Assembly (NCBI GenBank): GCA_964353175.1
Contig: CAYGUX010000001.1
Location: 248,001-312,000 of the forward strand
Length of the DNA stretch: 64,000 nt
Direction of reading: 5' to 3'
DNA from: JAIYCX01 sp964353175
GTDB taxonomy: Bacteria; Bdellovibrionota_C; UBA2361; SZUA-149; DAOLCO01
The notes beneath the pieces are model-generated. The model saw only the letters and a program-made list of their open reading frames with translations, made no database searches and had not been told where the DNA came from. Made by a program: the position numbers and the translations under genes. This document shows, piece after piece, positions 31,688 through 40,452 of this stretch (position 1 is its first letter; the number at the start of each line of letters is the position of its first letter).

Positions 31688-32944
31688 ATGCACCTCATTC
31701 ATAGAAAAACGTGTAGAGTTTGTGGCTCCTCTGCGCTAACTCCGATCATAAATATTGGCGAGCAACACTTGCAGGGCTCTTTTATTAAACCTGGCAAAGA
31801 GCTTCCACCTATTCGAAAAATTTCAACTACCCTCATGCGTTGCGATCCAACTAGAGACGAAAATGCATGCGGACTACTTCAAATGGAACACTCGGTTCCT
31901 CCTGAGATTCTATACTCTGCTTATTGGTACAGATCCGGCACCAATGACACAATGCGTAACCATCTTAAAGGTATCGTAGATGAAGCCATTGAAACTTCAA
32001 AACTTCAGAATGGAATCGCTTTAGATATTGGATGCAACGATGGAACTCTTTTAAGTTATTACCCACCCTCATTTAAAAAATTTGGGGTTGACCCCTCTGA
32101 CATCATTCCTGTTTCTTCAGATGACATTAAAATAGTTAGAGACCTTTTTCCGTCAGAAGAGTTATCAAAAACACTAAAGGGTCGAAAATTAGATATCGTA
32201 ACTTCCATTGCTATGTTTTACGATCTTGAAGATCCTATAAGATTCTGTAAAGAGATAAAAAATGTCCTAGCACCAGAAGGTCTCTGGGTATTCGAAATGT
32301 CATACATGCCAAGCATGTTAAAGATGAACTCTTACGACACCATTTGTCATGAACATTTAGAATATTACAGTTTAGCTGTGATAGAGTACATTCTTCATAA
32401 GGCTGATTTAAAAATTGTTAATGCTACTTTAAATGATATTAACGGGGGAAGCATCAGATGTTTCGCAACGCATAGCGACAACTTCATGTTTAAAAGCGAC
32501 GAATACTTCAACAACATTCTCACCTTGCGACAAGAAGAATTTGATCTAGAATTAGACACAGACAAACCCTACAAAAACTTTCAAGACAGAATAAACGTAC
32601 ATAGGGACGACCTCAACTCCCTTCTAAAAAGCCTAAAAAGAGAAGGTAAGTCTATCCATATTTACGGTGCCTCAACAAAAGGCAATACAATTCTACAATG
32701 GTGCGGAATCGACCATCGAATAATTGATTTTGCTGCAGAAAGAAATCCCGATAAGTATGGCGCAAGGACTTTAGGAACAGACATTCCCATAATAAGTGAA
32801 GCTGAGTCAAGAGCTATGAATCCAGACTACTATCTTGTTTTACCATGGCATTTTAAGAAGGAGTTTGTGGAAAGGGAAGCGGAGACCATCCGAAACGGCA
32901 CTAAACTAATCTTCCCCTTACCATCAGTAGAGATCATAGACTAA
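31688..32944 (+). CDS. Sugar C-methyltransferase-like SAM-dependent enzyme
   Basis: 418 residues with the three-part layout of the TylC3/NovU type. An N-terminal zinc-binding region CRVCGSS...MRCDPTRDENACGLLQ is followed by a Rossmann SAM domain (GIALDIGCNDGTLLSYYPPS; IVTSIAMFYDLEDPIRFCKE; WVFEMSYMPSML; YDTICHEHLEYYSL). A C-terminal domain (IHIYGASTKGNTILQWCGID) completes it. Known members methylate C3 of nucleotide-activated keto-sugars; the H-E-H-x-x-Y-Y stretch holds the conserved catalytic-region residues. The gene follows a 213-bp gap after the GT2 gene and is 17 bp from the WcbI-like gene. The sugar substrate is unknown. Confidence 0.83.
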   Translation: MHLIHRKTCRVCGSSALTPIINIGEQHLQGSFIKPGKELPPIRKISTTLMRCDPTRDENACGLLQMEHSVPPEILYSAYWYRSGTNDTMRNHLKGIVDEAIETSKLQNGIALDIGCNDGTLLSYYPPSFKKFGVDPSDIIPVSSDDIKIVRDLFPSEELSKTLKGRKLDIVTSIAMFYDLEDPIRFCKEIKNVLAPEGLWVFEMSYMPSMLKMNSYDTICHEHLEYYSLAVIEYILHKADLKIVNATLNDINGGSIRCFATHSDNFMFKSDEYFNNILTLRQEEFDLELDTDKPYKNFQDRINVHRDDLNSLLKSLKREGKSIHIYGASTKGNTILQWCGIDHRIIDFAAERNPDKYGARTLGTDIPIISEAESRAMNPDYYLVLPWHFKKEFVEREAETIRNGTKLIFPLPSVEIID

Positions 32945-32961
32945 ATAACTATTCGGCTAGT

Positions 32962-33837
32962 ATGAAAAAAACAATATTAGTTTCTTCAAACTGCCAAACG
33001 GAAGGAATCGCTGAAGCACTTTCCGTCATGCTACCAGAGAAACTCATCATCCAAGCTCAAATGCTACCTGGACATGATGGCCTTAAGTATTTAGAAGATG
33101 TCTTAACTGAGAATGTCGAAACACTCGTCACCTCAAACCCTCTCTGTTTTACAGATACTTTTCCTACCTTGTACTCGAATATACAGGTAATTAAAGTTCC
33201 TCAAATCACTTTTTCCGCTTTTCATCCTGACTTAGTATACGCTTGCGCACCAGATGGCAGTTTTATTAAATGCCTAGACTCTACTTACCATTCAGCACTA
33301 TGCCTATGGGCATGGAAAAACAACCTTCCTTGGGAAGATACCATTAAGCTATTTAATAAAAACACTTTTTACGAGCTCGGGTATCTTAATTCCTGGGAGC
33401 AATCTGTTAAAGATTTGAAAAACAAGTTCGCTTCAACTAAACTAGATTTTAACCACTTCTGGAGAGCTGTAAAACGCAGTGGCCTATTCATGCACTCCAT
33501 AGACCATCCCAGTATATTTACTTTGTCAGAACTAACTAAGCAGATCGCGATACTATTAGGGGCAGATCAAAATCTTTTAAATGAACCAACTCACAGAGTA
33601 CTCAGTGATAGACTAACTGCCGTGAGATGGCCGATCTATCCCGATTTTGGTGAAAGATTTGGCTTAGTCGGAATGTATAAGTGGAAAATTAGAAAAAAAA
33701 TCTACTGTTCACTGGAAGAATATACCAGAAAGGCTTTCGACTCTTACAATTCTATTGGATTTAAAAAGGATGAAATTACTTTCTTTTCAGACGGTTATGA
33801 ATCCTTTGACAAAACACTAAGAAGGATCACTAGTTAA
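32962..33837 (+). CDS. WcbI-type polysaccharide biosynthesis protein (putative acyltransferase)
   Basis: 291 residues. The N-terminal SSNCQTEGIAEALSVMLPEK contains the N-C-Q motif typical of WcbI, a capsule-locus protein of Burkholderia reported to bind coenzyme A derivatives and proposed to acetylate capsule sugar. FMHSIDHPSIFTLSELTKQI carries the family H-x-x-x-H-P segment. It is predicted soluble. It is tightly followed by the GSCFA gene (2 bp), and the two probably cooperate in modifying the surface glycan. Confidence 0.72.
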   Translation: MKKTILVSSNCQTEGIAEALSVMLPEKLIIQAQMLPGHDGLKYLEDVLTENVETLVTSNPLCFTDTFPTLYSNIQVIKVPQITFSAFHPDLVYACAPDGSFIKCLDSTYHSALCLWAWKNNLPWEDTIKLFNKNTFYELGYLNSWEQSVKDLKNKFASTKLDFNHFWRAVKRSGLFMHSIDHPSIFTLSELTKQIAILLGADQNLLNEPTHRVLSDRLTAVRWPIYPDFGERFGLVGMYKWKIRKKIYCSLEEYTRKAFDSYNSIGFKKDEITFFSDGYESFDKTLRRITS

Positions 33838-33839
33838 CC

Positions 33840-34895
33840 ATGAAAAATCCATACATAGGACTACCTAATCACTGCTTCTGGCCAAGAATAATGGCTAATA
33901 GCACTTCATGGATGTTAAACCCTGTCACAAAAAGCGAGACAATCTCGAAACATCAAAAAGTTTCCACAATGGGAAGCTGTTTCGCTCAACACATAGCTAA
34001 ACACATAACAAAAGTAGGGTTAAACTACTACGTAACAGAGAATGCTCCAGAGTATATGAGCGAGGAAGATGCTAAGTCACAAAACTACGGTATCTTTTCC
34101 GCAAGATTTGGAAATGTATATACAGTAAAACAAGCCTTACAGCTATTCCAAAGGGCATTTGATACATTCGTACCCCTGGAAACAGCATGGAAAAAAGGAA
34201 GTAAATTTATCGATCCATTTAGACCTCAAATTCAAGCTCAGGGATTTCAAAGTGAGGAGGAGTTAATATCTGATAGGGTCAGCCATCTAAGATGCGTAAA
34301 GGACATGTTTTTAAATTCAGATTGGATAGTATTCACCCTTGGCCTCACTGAAGCGTGGAAAAACAAAAGTGACGGATCCATACTTCCTCTCGCACCAGGG
34401 ATAAATGGTGGAACTTACGACACTAATAAATATGAATTTGTAAATTTCGACATAGATGCAGTCCGTAAAGATCTCTTTGAATTGATTCTCTTAGCGACAG
34501 AAACAAATCCCAAAGTTAAGTTTTTGCTTACACTCTCACCTGTTCCACTAAATGCAACATACGAGAACAAACACGTTCTATGCTCTACCACCTACAGTAA
34601 ATCTGTTTTAAGAGTGGCAATAGAAGAGAGTGAGAGAAAGTTCAATAACGTAACATACTTCCCTTCTTATGAAATTTTCACATCAAGTTCTACTGGTGGC
34701 GCCTACTTCGGAAATGATTTTAGAGAAGTTTTAGACATTGGTGTTCAGCATGCAATGAGAGTTTTTTCAGAACATTTCACCGACAATGCACCTTCCATCA
34801 AAGCCGAAGGAGATGAAGTTTCAACTCCTCAAAGATCAATACAATTAAAAAGCGATATAGTCTGTGACGAAGACATACTTGGAGAGATAGAATAG
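33840..34895 (+). CDS. GSCFA-domain protein (SGNH-hydrolase-like)
   Basis: 351 residues. STMGSCFAQHIAKHITKVGL contains the name-giving G-S-C-F-A signature; YGIFSARFGNVYTVKQALQLF and VFTLGLTEAWKNK follow, as in this family. KFLLTLSPVPLNAT and VTYFPSYEIFTSS match the remaining blocks of the SGNH-like fold, which usually contains esterases or acyltransferases. Such genes are common in capsule and exopolysaccharide loci. It converges with the FkbM gene, with a hairpin between them. Confidence 0.83.
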   Translation: MKNPYIGLPNHCFWPRIMANSTSWMLNPVTKSETISKHQKVSTMGSCFAQHIAKHITKVGLNYYVTENAPEYMSEEDAKSQNYGIFSARFGNVYTVKQALQLFQRAFDTFVPLETAWKKGSKFIDPFRPQIQAQGFQSEEELISDRVSHLRCVKDMFLNSDWIVFTLGLTEAWKNKSDGSILPLAPGINGGTYDTNKYEFVNFDIDAVRKDLFELILLATETNPKVKFLLTLSPVPLNATYENKHVLCSTTYSKSVLRVAIEESERKFNNVTYFPSYEIFTSSSTGGAYFGNDFREVLDIGVQHAMRVFSEHFTDNAPSIKAEGDEVSTPQRSIQLKSDIVCDEDILGEIE

Positions 34896-34900
34896 CTCTC

Positions 34901-34922
34901 GTTAGCTACAAACATAGCTAAC
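34901..34922. terminator. Hairpin between convergent GSCFA and FkbM genes
   Basis: Perfect 8-bp stem gttagcta / tagctaac with a 6-nt loop in the 35-bp gap; no strong T-run, so a modest bidirectional terminator. Confidence 0.55.
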
Positions 34923-34930
34923 AAAGCCTA

Positions 34931-35941
34931 TCATTTAGGCACTATCACATAGTTGATCTCATTTACTGTATATGCAAACTTATAATCAATAGATGCTACG
35001 AAATCTACGTAATCCTGAAAACAAGTTCCGAACCTTTCCTGAAACTGCTCCTCATACTCAAATATAATAGGGAACCTAAACTTTTCAATAGTTGCTATCG
35101 CTCCTCTCATGGCACTTAAGTCCGCTCCCTGAACATCTACCTTCATAAAACTAATAGGCCTGTTAATGTCCAGAGAATCCACGGTCATAGTTTCAACCGT
35201 TCGCCCTTCCTTCAGATCCGGATTCAAGCCATATGCCCCATAGCAGTGCCAGACTACAAAGTCTTGCTCTGGAAAAAATACTTTTTCTCCGCTTCGCTCA
35301 TGAACAGCAGCACAAATAGGAATAATATTTGAAATTGAGTTCAATTCAATATTTTTCTTTCTGACATGGTCTAAGTAGTCATCCGCTTCGACGGAATACA
35401 CCAAACCTTCTGGGCCGACTAATCTTGAGAAAAGAATACTCATCTGACCAAAATTTGCGCCAAGATCTATGGCCACAGTACCAGGTTTGACATATCGTTC
35501 AGCCACAGCCACAACCTCTGGCTCAAAAACTACGCCCTGTATCATTCTTCTTGCTATTTGATCATTGGAAGGATGTATAGGCAAAGCAAACTTACCAAGG
35601 TCATTTTGACAGTTTTTTAGTGCTGGCCTTTGTGGAAAACCTTCTATAGTTTGTCTCGCTTGCAATAAGGAAGAATTAAATTCATTTAAGGCCTCTTCTC
35701 TATCCATTACAACAAGAGAAGAGTATTCTTGCTTGAATGGAAACATTAAAGCTAACTGCTGATACAGCTCTTGGGCACCCTCCTTATCGCCATCATGCTC
35801 ACGAAGCTTGGCACTGAAGTAAAGGGCAGACGGATTAGAACTTTGAATTTCTAAAATCTTAGCACAAAGTCCTCTGACCTCTTCAAACTTAGATTCATCA
35901 AACAATCCTTCTAATGAATCTACAGCATTTTCAAAAATCAT
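34931..35941 (-). CDS. FkbM-family methyltransferase with TPR-like N-terminus
   Basis: 336 residues. Residues 1 to about 95 form helical pairs of tetratricopeptide type (NPSALYFSAKLREHDGDKEGAQELYQQLA). The rest is an FkbM SAM methyltransferase: VKPGTVAIDLGANFGQMSILFSRLVG (SAM-binding glycine loop), VYSVEADDYLDHVRKKNIELN, and ISFMKVDVQGADLSAMRGAI with the family V-D-V-(E/Q)-G-x-x signature. Such enzymes usually O-methylate sugars. It is the last gene of the minus-strand legionaminic cluster, 2 bp after the CgeB-like gene. Confidence 0.85.
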   Translation of the reverse strand: MIFENAVDSLEGLFDESKFEEVRGLCAKILEIQSSNPSALYFSAKLREHDGDKEGAQELYQQLALMFPFKQEYSSLVVMDREEALNEFNSSLLQARQTIEGFPQRPALKNCQNDLGKFALPIHPSNDQIARRMIQGVVFEPEVVAVAERYVKPGTVAIDLGANFGQMSILFSRLVGPEGLVYSVEADDYLDHVRKKNIELNSISNIIPICAAVHERSGEKVFFPEQDFVVWHCYGAYGLNPDLKEGRTVETMTVDSLDINRPISFMKVDVQGADLSAMRGAIATIEKFRFPIIFEYEEQFQERFGTCFQDYVDFVASIDYKFAYTVNEINYVIVPK

Positions 35942-35943
35942 AC

Positions 35944-37137
35944 CTACGCTCCTTTTGGCAATTTATTGTAGCTAAATATATTTAAAGCCTTATCAACTTC
36001 CACCCATACAAAATGATCAGCGATAAGTTGGCGAACCTTATTCTGACCAGAGCGAGCTATCATAAGTCGTTCTTCCTCATGAGACAAGTAGTACTTAATC
36101 TTCTCCATTAGCTCATCAACTCCAGAAAAGGAAACATAATCTAATCCCTCCTGCATGTACATATCGAGGCCATAACATTTTTGGGTAATTAACAAACTAC
36201 CTGTGAACATTACTTCGAAATTTCTGTGGGTAAAATGATACCTATCAGGCTGATTAACAACCCAATTCGTGTTAAAGCCAATTTTAGACGATCCGAACAT
36301 ATGAAGATAAGAAAGATAATCCAAATCTTTACGCATATTTAAATAGTAGCTAACACCTTCGCTTTTCAACTTGGGTAATAGCTCTTCAACAAAAGACTTT
36401 CGAGGTTCATAGTTTAGGCCAATAATAGATAAATCATAAGTAGGTGCATCCTCTGGAAAGTTATCATCATATTCCTTCCAAGTTCGCCATGACATTGGCA
36501 CAAAAAGTGGGCCAACAATTCTTGGCTCTATAAACCTAGGTACTTCGTGAGTTCCAACAGAACCCCAACTAACAAGCAATCCACTCTTCGATACGGCCAA
36601 CTCCCCCTGTATCCTTTGACCAGACTCAATAATATCAGTCATTCCACAAATAAGGACTGCGCCATACGACCATACCAACCTAGAAAGGTAGTAACAATTG
36701 TACAAAGAATTAAGGATAGCCCCTCGAGAATACCTCGTTAACATAATACGAGTATCTAGAACAACATGAGACACGTTGTTTTCCTCTAAATAGTTCTCTA
36801 TAGATTTTAGTAAATCATCATAACGCTTAAGCTCCAATAGGTGCACTCTATCCTCTCCGCAATACTCCCTTAGAGACCTAAGACTTTCTTTATTTAGAGA
36901 AGTACTGGTTCCCCAATCCCTTGTTACCAATACGACAGTACCGTCTTTTACGTTTGTTCTTTTTCTTCTATATCTAATAGCACCATACAAAAAGCCACTT
37001 ATCTTAATAAAGTAGTATATAAGCTTCCTAAAACGTTCTACGGTCTCCCCACCTGCAAAATGAACACCTCTCTCAAATAGCATTGCTTGAGGTCTTTCTA
37101 ACTTAGGAAACGTTTCTTCAATTACTGGCTTATCCAT
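35944..37137 (-). CDS. CgeB-like glycosyltransferase
   Basis: 397 residues. The C-terminal part has the CgeB/GT1-like signature: KIGFNTNWVVNQPDRYHFTHRNFEVMFTGSLLITQKC, followed by ISFSGVDELMEKIKYYLSHEEERLMIARSGQNKV. The first half shows a Rossmann-like domain (VSHVVLDTRIMLTRY; AVLICGMTDI). It probably transfers a sugar during assembly of the legionaminic-containing glycan. It lies between the HisF-like gene and FkbM in the same run. Confidence 0.75.
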   Translation of the reverse strand: MDKPVIEETFPKLERPQAMLFERGVHFAGGETVERFRKLIYYFIKISGFLYGAIRYRRKRTNVKDGTVVLVTRDWGTSTSLNKESLRSLREYCGEDRVHLLELKRYDDLLKSIENYLEENNVSHVVLDTRIMLTRYSRGAILNSLYNCYYLSRLVWSYGAVLICGMTDIIESGQRIQGELAVSKSGLLVSWGSVGTHEVPRFIEPRIVGPLFVPMSWRTWKEYDDNFPEDAPTYDLSIIGLNYEPRKSFVEELLPKLKSEGVSYYLNMRKDLDYLSYLHMFGSSKIGFNTNWVVNQPDRYHFTHRNFEVMFTGSLLITQKCYGLDMYMQEGLDYVSFSGVDELMEKIKYYLSHEEERLMIARSGQNKVRQLIADHFVWVEVDKALNIFSYNKLPKGA

Positions 37138-37151
37138 TCAAAAAAATCCTA

Positions 37152-37934
37152 TTAAGGCCAACTGTTGAAGTTAGCTAAATTGAAACCCGCATCCGAAACT
37201 CGATCTCGACTAACAGATAAACCATCTCCTACGAAATTAAAAAGATGAGCTGTCGCCACTGCATTCACCCTTGAATCCTGTAGAACCTCAATGAAATGAT
37301 TATAGTTCCCAGCCCCACCGGCAATAATCACTGGAACCTTAAAATCAACAGGAACCTGCTCCAACAAGGATAAATCATATCCCTGCCCTGTCCCATCTCT
37401 ATCTATTGAATTTAAATACAATTCGCCAATTTGTAGTTTAGAGAGCGACCTTAAATATTCTGACAAGGACATATCCAGAAGTCTAGAGCCATTTTCAACT
37501 AGCACACTATATAAGTCGTCAGAATTTCTCTTTACATCCACTGAAACAACTACACACTGCTGACCAAATTCACTCACCATTTCGGAAATGAACTCAGGCC
37601 TTTTAGACACCTCGGAATTTATAACAATCTTATCCGCACCTGAGCGAAGAAGTAATCTAGCTTCCTCCACACTTATAACTCCACCTCCTGCAGAAACTGG
37701 TATAAAACAACTAGAAACAATCTCTTTAAGGCACTCACCAAAATGTGCTGGGTCGCGATTTTCCCTAGAGACATCCAAAACTACAAGCTCATCAATAGAA
37801 AAAGATACATTTGAAAAATTATAGTTATCCTTCAACCACTTCATATCTCCAACTTTTTGCAAGCGAAAATTACGACTCAACATAAAAGAGCCATCGCCAT
37901 ATAGCAGTGTAAATATAATCCTTTTCTTAAGCAT
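37152..37934 (-). CDS. HisF-like cyclase homologue of the sugar-amidination set
   Basis: 260 residues of the HisF TIM-barrel type. DELVVLDVSRENRD, PVSAGGGVISVEEARLLLRSGADKIVIN, YLNSIDRDGTGQGYDLSLLEQV and PVIIAGGAGNYNHF are conserved. The first catalytic aspartate of true HisF (D11 in K-R-I-I-P-C-L-D) is replaced by leucine here (RIIFTLLYGDG), while the second (VSVDV) is kept. In O-antigen and flagellar loci such paralogues act with HisH-like and WbpG/PtmG-like partners to deliver ammonia and form an acetamidino group. The 8-bp overlap with the HisH-like gene fits a complex. Histidine biosynthesis is unlikely. Confidence 0.85.
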   Translation of the reverse strand: MLKKRIIFTLLYGDGSFMLSRNFRLQKVGDMKWLKDNYNFSNVSFSIDELVVLDVSRENRDPAHFGECLKEIVSSCFIPVSAGGGVISVEEARLLLRSGADKIVINSEVSKRPEFISEMVSEFGQQCVVVSVDVKRNSDDLYSVLVENGSRLLDMSLSEYLRSLSKLQIGELYLNSIDRDGTGQGYDLSLLEQVPVDFKVPVIIAGGAGNYNHFIEVLQDSRVNAVATAHLFNFVGDGLSVSRDRVSDAGFNLANFNSWP

Positions 37935-38559
37935 CTATATTTAAATAATTGTTCAACAATCTTAAACCATTCCCCTGACTTTTCTCTGGGTGAAACTGAG
38001 TAGCAAAAATATTTCCATTCTCATATCCAGCTACAAAGTTCACTCCATAGGAACAGGAAGACACGATACCCTGTAATTTTTCAGCCAACATCCGATAGGA
38101 ATGGACAAAATAGAAATCACTTCCGCTCTGTATGCCACTAAAAAGCTTTGATTGATCACTTGATTTAACTTCATTAAACCCTATATGGGGGACTTTCCTA
38201 TTCTGGCTCTCGATTTCCGAGAACCTATCTACGCTTGCAGATATAAATGACAAACCCTTTGTTTTGCCATCCTCTGATCCCAAATCGCCCATTAACTGCA
38301 TCCCTAAACAAATGCCCAAAATATTTGCTCCCCTATTAGAAACGGCCTCCACTATGGCTTGATCTAAGCTTTTCTCTCGCAATACTTCCATCGCCCTTCT
38401 AAAAGAACCTACCCCAGGCAACACTAATTTCTTAGCTCCAATCACTTCATCAGGATCTGAACTCACCGTAACCTTAGCGCCGACATAAGAAAATGCGCTA
38501 GCCACCGACCATATATTGCCCATCCCATAGTCTATGATTAATACTTCTTTTTGACTCAT
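37927..38559 (-). CDS. HisH-like glutamine amidotransferase of the sugar-amidination set
   Basis: 210 residues, class I glutaminase. KLVLPGVGSFRRAME (oxyanion strand), ILGICLGMQLMGD (nucleophile Cys) and FATQFHPEKSQGNGLRLLNNY (His and Glu of the triad) are all intact. It hydrolyses glutamine and channels ammonia to a partner. Its neighbours on either side are the HisF-like gene (8-bp overlap) and the N-acetyl-sugar amidotransferase (1-base junction). This matches the three-gene sets of flagellar Leg/Pse loci and Pseudomonas O-antigen. Confidence 0.9.
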   Translation of the reverse strand: MSQKEVLIIDYGMGNIWSVASAFSYVGAKVTVSSDPDEVIGAKKLVLPGVGSFRRAMEVLREKSLDQAIVEAVSNRGANILGICLGMQLMGDLGSEDGKTKGLSFISASVDRFSEIESQNRKVPHIGFNEVKSSDQSKLFSGIQSGSDFYFVHSYRMLAEKLQGIVSSCSYGVNFVAGYENGNIFATQFHPEKSQGNGLRLLNNYLNIDA

Positions 38560-39680
38560 TAAATTATTTTATATTTAGGTTTCCACCGACCAGATTCTTT
38601 TTCAAATAGCTCCTTATTGGTCCATCTGTCCAGAACCTCGTCGAATTCAATTTTACTCATTCCATAATAATCAAGATAAGTATCGATATAATCCTCAGGG
38701 TAGTGTCCATCATACAACCTAAGCAAATTAATTCCCTGCTCCCTAGTCATAGCTCCACGCCTAATCTCTATTCCAGCGTCTTGAGTTGCTCGGCCGAAAC
38801 CGAACTTTAGATACATTAAATAAGTATGAAGAGCATAAAGAGCTTGGTCATTTTGCGAAAAGTTTGTAAAGGTTCCCGCATTTGAAGTATCCGCTTCCTG
38901 CAAACCACAATGCTCCTTGGCCGTAAGATAATTACGGTAGGGATCCCAATTCTCAAAATATGACCAATGTGCAATCTCTAGACTCTTACCAGCCAGCTCA
39001 CTTTCATTTGGAAAATTGAAAAAGTATAACTTCTCTTTTTCTACTCCGGACATATTCAAAACCCGATCATGGCCACCCTCAAGATAAATTCTTCGCATAT
39101 ACTCAATGGAATAACAAGCTCTATTTTTAGACTCCGTTGAACCACCATACTCCACCTCCCCATCTTCGCCGTAGAAAAGGAGTGGAATATTTAAGTTAAC
39201 AGCCAATCTAACTACAGCAGCCTGAATTGAAACTAGCCAACCATAATATGGAAAACCCTTTTCAATAAAGCCCATTTTATTCAAAGCTCTCATCGTGCTT
39301 ACATCTGGATTAATCTGAATATGATTATAACCACTTTCAATAAAGTTGTTTAAATTAGTATTTCCAAGGTCAAGAGAAAGAGCTGGCGTCACGGTTACGG
39401 CTAAAGGATTCATTCCCCAGACATGCTTTAAATTATAGGCTACGTAAGATCCATCCTTTCCTCCACTCACAGGAACAACACAGTCAAACCCCCCAGTCTT
39501 TGATCTATTCTTCTCCAACAAATTCTCAAGCTCAATCTTTCTTTTTGACCAATCTAAAGATTTCTTTTCCTCCATCCACTGACAAGCATTACACCACCCC
39601 CGAGAGTCAAACTCTATCCTTGGTCGAGTTGACATATTCAAGCAGTTTGAGCACCAAAAAATATCTTTCATAAATTTCAT
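38559..39680 (-). CDS. ptmG: N-acetyl-sugar amidotransferase (WbpG/PtmG/PseA type)
   Basis: About 373 residues if translation starts at ATG 39680; ATG 39671 is as likely, and the longest frame begins at 39716. A zinc-binding pair FWCSNCLNMSTRPRIEFD / WCNACQW opens the protein. The PP-loop FDCVVPVSGGKDGSYVAYNL (adenylation) follows, then PLLFYGEDGEVEYGG. These enzymes activate an N-acetyl group and replace its oxygen with ammonia, giving acetamidino sugars, here probably on legionaminic acid or its precursor. The 5' end overlaps the SDR gene. Confidence 0.87.
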   Translation of the reverse strand: MKFMKDIFWCSNCLNMSTRPRIEFDSRGWCNACQWMEEKKSLDWSKRKIELENLLEKNRSKTGGFDCVVPVSGGKDGSYVAYNLKHVWGMNPLAVTVTPALSLDLGNTNLNNFIESGYNHIQINPDVSTMRALNKMGFIEKGFPYYGWLVSIQAAVVRLAVNLNIPLLFYGEDGEVEYGGSTESKNRACYSIEYMRRIYLEGGHDRVLNMSGVEKEKLYFFNFPNESELAGKSLEIAHWSYFENWDPYRNYLTAKEHCGLQEADTSNAGTFTNFSQNDQALYALHTYLMYLKFGFGRATQDAGIEIRRGAMTREQGINLLRLYDGHYPEDYIDTYLDYYGMSKIEFDEVLDRWTNKELFEKESGRWKPKYKII

Positions 39681-39696
39681 CCAATAAAAATCTAGC

Positions 39697-40452
39697 CTAT
39701 AAAGACCAACCGTCATCTACCACGATATTCTGACCATTAATAAACTTAGAATCATCTGACAACAAGAACATAAGAGCACCTGCAATATCGGCAGAATCAA
39801 GTAAACCTTTATTCAGACAATCCTCTCTATACTTTTCCACGAATGTATTCGGCTGACCATCTTCTATCCCTCCTGGACTGATGCAATTTACCCGAATTTT
39901 TTGATTAGGAGAATTTTTAGCTAAATATTTAGTTATAGAAATAACCCCAGATTTAATAGCAGTATATTCAATTGGACTTGTCATCTGAGTCCCTTCGTAG
40001 TGATGGAACTTTGGAGCGCCTAAACCTTGTACAGATGAAACTAGAACAAGATTACCAAATCCTTGCTTTTTAAAATAAGCAATCAGCTCTTGACTAAACA
40101 GAATACTTCCACCTAACTGAGAATATAGATCTTCCTTCAAACCTTCTTCCTTGAGTTGTCCAAACGGAGTTCCCCATTGTGCAGATCGAGGGTATGCTGC
40201 ATGAACAGCTGCGCCCACAGATCCAAAACTTTCAACACCGGCTCTGATAAAGTTCTGAATACTTTCAATTGAAGTTACGTCAACAAATTGAAACTTAGAA
40301 TTTTCTGAACCGAACTCCTCTACTAAGCTTTTGCCTCTAACTTCATCTATATCGCCAAGAATTACCTTACACCCACGAGACACTGCCTCTCTTGCAAATG
40401 CAGTCCCCAATCTTCCCGATGCTCCAGTTATGGCTAAAACTAAATTGTTCAT
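39697..40452 (-). CDS. ptmA: SDR oxidoreductase (PtmA-like)
   Basis: 251 residues with the short-chain dehydrogenase pattern: LAITGASGRLGTAFAREAV (cofactor loop), LVLVSSVQGLG (Ser), EYTAIKSGVISITKYLA (Tyr-x3-Lys) and RVNCISPGGIEDGQPN. In Campylobacter flagellar-glycosylation loci PtmA stands beside PtmB (LegF), PtmE and PtmF, and is linked to making the GDP-GlcN precursor of legionaminic acid. The order and overlaps here are the same. It overlaps the CMP-synthetase gene by 4 bp. Confidence 0.82.
   Translation of the reverse strand: MNNLVLAITGASGRLGTAFAREAVSRGCKVILGDIDEVRGKSLVEEFGSENSKFQFVDVTSIESIQNFIRAGVESFGSVGAAVHAAYPRSAQWGTPFGQLKEEGLKEDLYSQLGGSILFSQELIAYFKKQGFGNLVLVSSVQGLGAPKFHHYEGTQMTSPIEYTAIKSGVISITKYLAKNSPNQKIRVNCISPGGIEDGQPNTFVEKYREDCLNKGLLDSADIAGALMFLLSDDSKFINGQNIVVDDGWSL

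Noticed and set aside
37152..38559. Histidine biosynthesis genes hisF/hisH
   Set aside because: They lie within the legionaminic run next to an N-acetyl-sugar amidotransferase, no other his genes are present, and the HisF-like protein lacks a catalytic aspartate.
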